This document shows, piece after piece, positions 4,841 to 9,362 of a DNA stretch of 9,362 nt. The stretch's first letter is position 1, and the number at the start of each line of letters is the position of its first letter. The DNA comes from Lachnospiraceae bacterium UBA6998 (lineage in GTDB: Bacteria; Bacillota; Clostridia; Lachnospirales; Lachnospiraceae), in NCBI GenBank assembly GCA_002448395.1, contig DJXS01000130.1, forward strand, positions 1 through 9,362, in the 5' to 3' direction. The notes under the pieces were generated by a model that saw only the letters and a program-made list of their open reading frames with translations, did no database searches and was not told the DNA's origin. The translations under genes were made by a program, and so were the position numbers.

Positions 4841-6379
4841 TTACTTCCTGTGCACCTCATCATACACATCTACGATTGCCTTCCCCGGTGCGGGAGTCAT
4901 GTTGCTGACGATGACGTTGACTGCAAGGCTGATCAGGAATGCGGGAAGAAGCTCATAGATCGCGAACCATCCGCCGATAGGGGCGATCAGGAACTTCCAG
5001 ACAAATATCATGATCGCGCCGGCAGCCATGCCTGCGATCGCGCCCTGTCTGTTGGAACGTCTCCAGAACAGTGCCAGAAGCATCTGCGGTCCGAATGCCG
5101 CGCCGAAGCCTGCCCACGCGAAAGATACTACGCGGAATACGGAGCTGTTGGGATTCCAGGCAAGGATCACTGCGATACATGCGATTCCGATAACTGTGAA
5201 TCTCGCTGCTCTCATCTGCTGACGGGTGGTGAGCTTAATGCCCATGAATTCCTGTACAAGGTCCTGGGATACGCTGGAAGCAGCCGCCAGGAGCTGGGAG
5301 TCAGCGGTGGACATTGTAGCTGCCAGAATTCCCGAAAGGATAACGCCTGCAAACAGCGCGAAGATGAATCCGTTCTGGCTCATCAGATTGGCAAGCTGAA
5401 TGATAACCGTCTCAGAATCGGAGCTGGTTGTGAGCATCGGAATTTTGCCGGCTACAGAAACGCTGTAACCGATCACGCCGATGAAGACCGCGATGCCCAT
5501 GGAGAGCACGACCCAGACAAAGGCGATCCTGCGGGACAGAACCAGTTCATCCTCATTTCTGATTCCCATGAATCTGAGAAGGATGTGCGGCATGCCAAAA
5601 TATCCAAGGCCCCAGGCCAATGTAGAAACAATACTGAAGAATCCGAATGATCCCGCTGTTCCGGTAGCTGCGTCATATCCCTGAGTGATATTGAGATAGC
5701 CGGGAAGCGCACGGGCGTTGCTCATGACTGCGCCCATTCCGCCCGCCTGGTTGATTCCGAAGAAGACGATGATGACCAGCGCGATCGTCATGAAAATACT
5801 CTGGACAAGGTCGGTTGTGGAAACTGCCAGGAAACCGCCCATGGTCGTGTAAGTGATAATGATCACCGCGCCTACGATCATCGCTACGTGATAGTTAAAG
5901 CCGAAAAGGCTGTTGAACATAGTTCCGACTGCCTTGAAACCGGATGCTGTATAAGGGATAAAGAATATAAGAATAGTAAGCGCCGCAATGCAGGACAGTA
6001 TGTGCTTCTCATCTTTATATCTTCTGGAAAAGAAATCCGGGATCGTGAAAGCGCCGACCCTCTCGGAGTATCTGCGAAGAAGTCTCGCCACAAGAAGGAA
6101 GTTTAAGTAAGTGCCGATCGACAGTCCCACTGCCGTCCAGGTAACTTCCGCAAGTCCGGCGATGTAGGCTAGTCCGGGAAGGCCCATCAGAAGGTAGCTG
6201 CTCATGTCCGATGCCTCGGCGCTCATCGCCGTGACCACGGGTCCGAGGGAGCGGCCGCCGATGTAGAAGCCGTCCGATGTGTTTGTCGCACCTTTTCTGT
6301 TAAACAGAATACCGATGCCGAGCATTCCCGCCATGTACAAGATAATAGTTACAATGATCAAGATTTGTGCTGATGTCAT
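4841..6379 (-). CDS. putP: sodium/proline symporter (SSS family)
   Basis: PutP imports L-proline with Na+ across the cytoplasmic membrane for nutrition or osmotic protection. The product is 512 residues with about 12-13 hydrophobic segments, close to the 502 of E. coli PutP. Diagnostic motifs: GGRSLGPVVTAMSAEASDMS at residues 41-60, where Asp58 matches the Na+-site Asp55 of E. coli; LLMGLPG; GAFTIPDFFSRRY at 109-121; and ILAATMSTADSQLL at 351-364, where Ser357 and Thr358 match the Ser340/Thr341 Na+ ligands. I choose the second ATG (6379-6377) since GGAG (6390-6387) lies 7 nt before it; the ATG at 6406 has no good site. It lies 242 nt after tetR on the same strand, with its own promoter and palindromes. 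Proline is the likely substrate by family; other SSS substrates are not excluded. Confidence 0.93.
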   Translation of the reverse strand: MTSAQILIIVTIILYMAGMLGIGILFNRKGATNTSDGFYIGGRSLGPVVTAMSAEASDMSSYLLMGLPGLAYIAGLAEVTWTAVGLSIGTYLNFLLVARLLRRYSERVGAFTIPDFFSRRYKDEKHILSCIAALTILIFFIPYTASGFKAVGTMFNSLFGFNYHVAMIVGAVIIITYTTMGGFLAVSTTDLVQSIFMTIALVIIVFFGINQAGGMGAVMSNARALPGYLNITQGYDAATGTAGSFGFFSIVSTLAWGLGYFGMPHILLRFMGIRNEDELVLSRRIAFVWVVLSMGIAVFIGVIGYSVSVAGKIPMLTTSSDSETVIIQLANLMSQNGFIFALFAGVILSGILAATMSTADSQLLAAASSVSQDLVQEFMGIKLTTRQQMRAARFTVIGIACIAVILAWNPNSSVFRVVSFAWAGFGAAFGPQMLLALFWRRSNRQGAIAGMAAGAIMIFVWKFLIAPIGGWFAIYELLPAFLISLAVNVIVSNMTPAPGKAIVDVYDEVHRK

Positions 6380-6443
6380 AACAGTTCTCCATTTCCCCTG
6401 CGCCATCCCGGCGCTTTTTCTATTTTGACCCGGCTCTTTTTGA

Positions 6444-6453
6444 GGTCCGGACC
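6444..6453. promoter_or_regulatory. GGTCCGGACC palindrome near the putP transcription start
   Basis: A perfect 10-bp GC-rich palindrome lying 12 nt downstream of the putP -10 hexamer, in a region that is otherwise AT-rich. Its position over the start of the transcript would suit a repressor site. It could also be chance. Confidence 0.3.
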
Positions 6454-6465
6454 AATCAATTACGG

Positions 6466-6474
6466 ATTATAGCA
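6466..6474 (-). promoter_or_regulatory. putP promoter with extended -10
   Basis: On the minus strand TGCTATAAT is a perfect extended -10 element; the -35 position (6494-6489, TTTTAT) is poor, as is common with extended -10 promoters. A second TATAAT sits 10 nt upstream (6481-6476). A start near 6459 would give a leader of about 80 nt, in which GCGCC/GGCGC (around 6398-6414) can form a small stem. Confidence 0.6.
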
Positions 6475-6503
6475 CATTATATAACAGAATAAAATACAGA
6501 ACG

Positions 6504-6527
6504 GTGTATAGAACGTATTCTATACAC
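6504..6527. promoter_or_regulatory. 24-bp palindrome, candidate operator upstream of putP
   Basis: GTGTATAGAA (6504-6513) and TTCTATACAC (6518-6527) are perfect inverted 10-bp arms around CGTA; AC/GT at 6501-6502 and 6529-6530 extend the symmetry. Size and symmetry suit a TetR-family dimer pair, and the tetR gene ends about 95 nt away. It lies just upstream of the -35 region of the main putP promoter and reaches the -35 of the alternative -10. I do not see the same arms upstream of tetR. Confidence 0.55.
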
Positions 6528-6533
6528 TGTACG

Positions 6534-6548
6534 TATGGATTATCCATA
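6534..6548. promoter_or_regulatory. 15-bp palindrome next to the candidate operator
   Basis: TATGGAT and ATCCATA flank a single central T. It lies 6 nt from the 24-bp palindrome but has a different sequence, so it might be the site of a second regulator. Seen directly; function unknown. Confidence 0.35.
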
Positions 6549-6621
6549 AACGCTTTATTTAAAGGAAATTCTGACTGTACATATTAAAAGATCATTGTAA
6601 GAAATTTCTCCAATACCCGGT

Positions 6622-7215
6622 TCATGGTCTCTTCAGGCGGAAGCTTTCCAGAAACATCGGCGTCATTTTATCCGCGTATGCGACCAGGGAATAATCTCCC
6701 CCGCAAAGGCACCAGTCGTACATAAGCGCTCTCTCCCACATCGCATAGGCCTTGATGACCTCGCTTGCTGTGCAGTCGCTGCGGATCTCGCCTCTCTTTT
6801 GACCTTCCGTAATGATCTCCCGCAGTATACGGAAGTATGTTCTGTTGCGATCCAGCAGATGCTTCTCTCCCTGGGCCTGCAGCTGTGTGGACAGAAGACC
6901 CGACAGCAGGTCCCTTGAGATACTGTCCTCGATCATCACGAACAATTCATGGTTTAAGAAAACCAGCTTATCTGCCGCGTCCCACTCCGTGTCCAAAGTC
7001 TTCCTGAGCTCCTCGTATTTTTCATCGAAAACGTACGCAAGGGTGCCCAGCAGGGCATCCTTTCCTTCAAAATAGTGATAGAAGGAACCCCTCGAAGTCC
7101 CCGAGGCGTAAATGATGTCCTCAATGGTCGTCGCGTCATACCCGTTTTCATAGAAGAGTTTCCACGCCGCCGAGATGATCTTTCCTTTGGTATTTCTTGT
7201 ATTTTTCTTGGGCAT
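6622..7215 (-). CDS. TetR/AcrR-family transcriptional regulator
   Basis: A 197-residue one-component regulator. The N-terminal helix-turn-helix domain is clear: KIISAAWKLFYENGYDATTI (residues 12-31), then EDIIYASGTSRGSFYHYF (32-49), with the SFYHYF recognition-helix signature. The C-terminal two thirds is helical and diverged, as usual for the ligand pocket, so the ligand cannot be read. The start ATG 7215-7213 has AAAGGTG (7226-7220) upstream. It is divergent from the methyltransferase gene and followed on the same strand by putP after 461 bases less its own length (a 242-nt intergenic region with palindromes). I infer putP as the likely target. Such regulators more often control efflux pumps, so the putP link is not certain. 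Confidence 0.9.
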   Translation of the reverse strand: MPKKNTRNTKGKIISAAWKLFYENGYDATTIEDIIYASGTSRGSFYHYFEGKDALLGTLAYVFDEKYEELRKTLDTEWDAADKLVFLNHELFVMIEDSISRDLLSGLLSTQLQAQGEKHLLDRNRTYFRILREIITEGQKRGEIRSDCTASEVIKAYAMWERALMYDWCLCGGDYSLVAYADKMTPMFLESFRLKRP

Positions 7216-7282
7216 AGTACACCTTTATCTGCTCTGCTTGCGTTTTCCCCGTTTTCAGTGTATCTTTGTTGAGAACCATTTT

Positions 7283-7312
7283 ACTATAGATCGGGCTGAA
7301 TAAGCGATACAA
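7283..7312 (-). promoter_or_regulatory. possible tetR promoter
   Basis: On the minus strand TTGTAT (7312-7307), 18 nt, and TATAGT (7288-7283) form a moderate SigA-like match in the 116-nt divergent region. It overlaps the sequence upstream of the methyltransferase gene, whose own promoter I cannot place with confidence. Confidence 0.35.
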
Positions 7313-7331
7313 TTGAGGAGCAGAATATATT

Positions 7332-8201
7332 ATGTGGATTGCGGATTCCTGGAAAGACTATCAGGTACTGGATACTTCTGACGGAGAGAAACTCGAGCTC
7401 TGGGGCGGCTACAAGCTGATCCGTCCGGACCCGCAGGTGATCTGGAAGACTCCCCGCGGAAGAGAATGGAAAAATCCCAACGGTCATTACCACCGCAGTC
7501 ATAAAGGCGGCGGTGAGTGGGAATTTCGGGATCTGCCCGAAGAGTGGACGATCCACTACAGAGATCTCTCCTTCCGTCTCAAACCGTTTAACTTCAAACA
7601 CACAGGTCTGTTTCCGGAACAGGCAGTCAACTGGGATTGGTTCAGCGGGATCATTAAGGACGCCGTATCCTCAGGGCGCAAGGTCAAAGTATTGAATCTC
7701 TTCGCTTATACAGGAGGCGCGACAGTCGCGGCAGCCAAAGCCGGAGCCAGTGTCACACATGTAGACGCAGCGAAAGGTATGGTAACCTGGGCGAAAGAGA
7801 ACGCGGCGATCTCAGGCCTCGGGGATGCGCCGATCCGCTGGCTGGTGGACGACTGCGGCAAATTTGTGGAGCGCGAGATCCGCAGAGGCAACACCTATGA
7901 CGCGATCATCATGGATCCCCCTTCATACGGGCGAGGCCCCAAGGGCGAGATCTGGAAGATCGAGGAGAGCATTTATCCTTTCCTTATGAATGCCTGCAAA
8001 CTCCTCTCCGACGACCCGCTCTTTGTGCTGGTCAACTCCTATACCACCGGACTTCAGCCCGCAGTGCTCTCCTATCTTCTGCACACCGCGATAGACAAAA
8101 AGCACAAGGGAACTGTTGAAGCCTCTGAGATCGGACTTCCTGTAACAGGAAACGGATTGATCCTCCCCTGCGGCGCAGCCGGCAGATGGACTTCCGTCTG
8201 A
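7332..8201 (+). CDS. class I SAM-dependent (RlmI/RlmK-like) methyltransferase
   Basis: A 289-residue class I methyltransferase of the group annotated as 23S rRNA methyltransferases related to RlmI/RlmK. The SAM-binding motif I is VLNLFAYTGG at residues 120-129, followed by VDAAKGM (144-150) with the ribose-binding Asp145. The acidic loop is WLVDDC (170-175) and the catalytic-loop motif IV is DPPSYG (195-200). The N-terminal ~100 residues are Trp- and Gly-rich (ELWGGYKLIRPDPQVIWKTP) and lack the PUA domain of full-length RlmI, so the target nucleotide cannot be assigned; rRNA is the likely substrate by family only. The start ATG has GAGGAG (7315-7320) 11 nt upstream. It is the only complete plus-strand gene in the window, divergent from tetR and convergent with the alarmone synthetase gene. 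Confidence 0.88.
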   Translation: MWIADSWKDYQVLDTSDGEKLELWGGYKLIRPDPQVIWKTPRGREWKNPNGHYHRSHKGGGEWEFRDLPEEWTIHYRDLSFRLKPFNFKHTGLFPEQAVNWDWFSGIIKDAVSSGRKVKVLNLFAYTGGATVAAAKAGASVTHVDAAKGMVTWAKENAAISGLGDAPIRWLVDDCGKFVEREIRRGNTYDAIIMDPPSYGRGPKGEIWKIEESIYPFLMNACKLLSDDPLFVLVNSYTTGLQPAVLSYLLHTAIDKKHKGTVEASEIGLPVTGNGLILPCGAAGRWTSV

Positions 8202-8225
8202 CCTTTCTGATCTCTATACGAAACG

Positions 8226-8265
8226 AAACCCCTTCTTTGGCGGAAATTCTCCAAAGAAGGGGTTT
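8226..8265. terminator. bidirectional terminator between convergent genes
   Basis: AAACCCCTTCTTTGG (8226-8240) and its exact complement (8251-8265) form a 15-bp stem around a 10-nt loop. AAA/TTT ends of the stem supply U-rich 3' ends in both directions. It lies 24 nt after the methyltransferase stop and 2 nt after the alarmone synthetase stop. Confidence 0.88.
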
Positions 8266-8267
8266 GT

Positions 8268-9017
8268 TCAATTCTTTCTCATAATTCTGACGCCTGCGGA
8301 AGCAGGTTCGGACTCTTCAGCAATATCCTCACTGCGCTCGATCCTCTCCCGGATCTGCAGCATGCGCCTGTCAAGCTGATTGATCAGATCCGCGCTGTAC
8401 CGCAGCTCCTCCACGATGATCTCCGCATTACTGATCTCTCTCTTATATTTCATTTTGTGTTCGACGCTTGCCCAGAAGTCCATCGCAATGGTGCGGAACT
8501 GCACTTCAACATTCATGTACTTCTTCTCATTGGCAAGGAAGATCGGAACCCTGAGGATCAGGTGAAGACTCCTGTATCCGTTTTCCTTCGGTACTGAAAT
8601 ATAATCCTTTTCCTGCAGGATCTCAACATCATCCTGTACATCGAATGAGTCCCTGATACTGTAGATATCATCGATAAAGGAACAGATCACTCTGATCCCG
8701 GCTACGTCGTTGATCGTATTCTCAATGTTCTCAACTGTGAAAGGCACCCCTTTCACCTTTAATTTTCCATAAATGCTGCTGGGAGATTTGAGTCTGTACT
8801 TTATATATTCAAACGGATTTCTCTTATTCTTAAGCGCCATCTCCTTGTTGAGGATCTCAAGTTTGGTCCTCATCTGGGACATCGCGCAGTCAAAATACAT
8901 CATCAGTGTCTCAAATTGTTCCGCCTGCTCTGTGATCTGCAGGATCCGGCCCACGTCTTCATCGGTCATGGTGTCAGCTCCGTAGTAACCGATGTCATAT
9001 TTCTCGTCACGTGTCAA
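8268..9017 (-). CDS. small alarmone synthetase, GTP pyrophosphokinase (RelQ/YjbM-like)
   Basis: A single-domain (p)ppGpp synthetase that transfers pyrophosphate from ATP to GTP or GDP, without the hydrolase and regulatory domains of Rel. Motifs in a 249-residue product: YRLKSPSSIYGKLK (74-87), NDVAGIRVICSF (103-114) with Asp104, DYISVPKENGYRSLHL (138-153), and VEVQFRTIAMDFWASVEHKM (170-189) with the catalytic-type Glu171. It is longer than B. subtilis YjbM (about 211 residues) owing to an N-terminal helical extension and an acidic tail. I choose TTG 9017-9015: AAGGAGG (9032-9026) lies 8 nt before it. The in-frame ATG at 9035 lies directly 5' of that site and has no site of its own; using it would add 6 residues. 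It has its own promoter downstream of the tuf terminator. Confidence 0.9.
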   Translation of the reverse strand: MTRDEKYDIGYYGADTMTDEDVGRILQITEQAEQFETLMMYFDCAMSQMRTKLEILNKEMALKNKRNPFEYIKYRLKSPSSIYGKLKVKGVPFTVENIENTINDVAGIRVICSFIDDIYSIRDSFDVQDDVEILQEKDYISVPKENGYRSLHLILRVPIFLANEKKYMNVEVQFRTIAMDFWASVEHKMKYKREISNAEIIVEELRYSADLINQLDRRMLQIRERIERSEDIAEESEPASAGVRIMRKN

Positions 9018-9088
9018 TCCCTGTTCCTCCTTCATTATAACAACCCCGGCACAAGGCGCAGATTGCTCCGCATTTATGCCGCCTACTG

Positions 9089-9117
9089 ATTATATCAGAC
9101 CATGGATTGATTTTGAA
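9089..9117 (-). promoter_or_regulatory. promoter of the alarmone synthetase gene
   Basis: On the minus strand TTCAAA (9117-9112), 17 nt, and TATAAT (9094-9089), preceded by TGA as an extended -10. A start near 9082 gives a leader of about 65 nt. The gene is therefore probably transcribed independently of tuf. Confidence 0.65.
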
Positions 9118-9133
9118 GAAAAAATAGCCAAAA

Positions 9134-9152
9134 TAATGATTCCAAATCATTA
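9134..9152. promoter_or_regulatory. 19-bp palindrome upstream of the alarmone synthetase promoter
   Basis: TAATGAT and ATCATTA flank TCCAA. It lies 16 nt upstream of the -35 hexamer, a position suited to an activator or an upstream operator. No regulator is identified; an AT-rich chance palindrome is possible. Confidence 0.35.
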
Positions 9153-9159
9153 AATATTC

Positions 9160-9191
9160 GTAAACCTACACAATCTCCTTCGAAGGTTTAC
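9160..9191. repeat. 8-bp inverted repeat beyond the tuf terminator
   Basis: GTAAACCT (9160-9167) and AGGTTTAC (9184-9191) form perfect arms around 16 nt; inside, CCTTCGAAGG (9177-9186) is an alternative palindrome. It lies just past the tuf terminator and may be part of the 3' region or nothing. Confidence 0.4.
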
Positions 9192-9196
9192 CATAT

Positions 9197-9228
9197 AAAA
9201 AACCCGGCACTCTTGCGAGCGCCGGGTT
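9197..9228 (-). terminator. tuf intrinsic terminator
   Basis: On the minus strand AACCCGGC (9228-9221) pairs with GCCGGGTT (9208-9201), extended by CTC/GAG near the loop, and is followed directly by a T run (9202-9197). It lies 47 nt after the tuf stop and is a standard strong terminator. Confidence 0.92.
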
Positions 9229-9275
9229 AATTTCACTTGATCTTCAGACTGCATTGTCCGATTTGACTGTTTTGA

Positions 9276-9362
9276 TTAGTCGATAACGGTAGCAACACGG
9301 CCGGAACCAACAGTACGGCCACCTTCACGGATAGCGAATGTAAGACCCTGCTCCATAGCGAT
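9276..9362 (-). CDS. tuf: elongation factor Tu, C-terminal 28 residues (partial)
   Basis: EF-Tu delivers aminoacyl-tRNA to the ribosome as a GTP complex. The frame enters from the window edge and reads IAMEQGLTFAIREGGRTVGS then GRVATVID before TAA (9278-9276). This is the nearly invariant domain-3 end of EF-Tu (FAIREGGRTVGSG...VATI-E/D). The gene runs toward the S10 operon on the same strand, but a terminator and four other genes lie between. Confidence 0.97.
   Translation of the reverse strand: MAMEQGLTFAIREGGRTVGSGRVATVID

Noticed and set aside
4850..5650. Long plus-strand open frame of 266 codons opposite putP
   Set aside because: Antisense to a clear membrane transporter; the charged, Cys/His/Asp-rich translation is the usual complement of hydrophobic codons.
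6380..6460. Riboswitch in the putP leader
   Set aside because: The leader is only about 80 nt and shows one small GCGCC/GGCGC stem; I recognise no aptamer signature.

Overview
The window looks like a chromosomal segment of a low-to-mid GC Clostridia member, most likely a Lachnospiraceae. I infer this from the S10-operon proteins (the wording of L2, L3, L4 and L23 fits that family as I remember it), from strong AGGAGG-type ribosome binding sites, and from a RelQ/YjbM-type small alarmone synthetase. No search was run, so family-level placement is inference.

Layout. Positions 1-3799, minus strand: the start of the S10 ribosomal-protein operon, transcribed right to left as rpsJ (S10), rplC (L3), rplD (L4), rplW (L23), rplB (L2), rpsS (S19) and a partial rplV (L22) that leaves the window. 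Gaps are short except for a 303-nt gap between rpsJ and rplC, which holds hairpins, a promoter-like site and a possible 56-codon ORF. Positions 3800-4230: the operon control region, with two tandem sigma70/SigA-type promoters and a leader of about 280 nt containing a long-range helix and a hairpin that places the rpsJ ribosome binding site in its loop. Positions 4231-4840: almost 600 nt without a convincing gene. It contains three copies of a ~50-bp repeat; two of them face each other around a perfect 19-bp inverted repeat, giving a 164-bp hairpin element that probably ends putP transcription. Positions 4841-7215, minus strand: a TetR-family regulator and, downstream of it, a sodium/proline symporter (putP). 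Between them lie an extended -10 promoter and several palindromes. Positions 7332-8201, plus strand: an RlmI-like class I SAM-dependent methyltransferase, divergent from tetR. A 15-bp bidirectional terminator separates it from a convergent minus-strand small alarmone synthetase gene (8268-9017). The window ends in the last 28 codons of tuf (EF-Tu), with its terminator.

How it fits together. tuf and the S10 operon are translation genes that lie close together or adjacent in many Firmicutes. Here a four-gene block (alarmone synthetase, methyltransferase, TetR regulator, proline transporter) separates them, each unit with its own signals. The S10 operon appears to have independent promoters and a structured leader that could carry feedback control. 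The TetR gene and putP form a plausible regulator-transporter pair. I see no phage, transposase, CRISPR, tRNA or rRNA. The best candidates for something undescribed are the repeat family at 4250-4824, the S10 leader, the structured rpsJ-rplC gap and the palindrome cluster upstream of putP.
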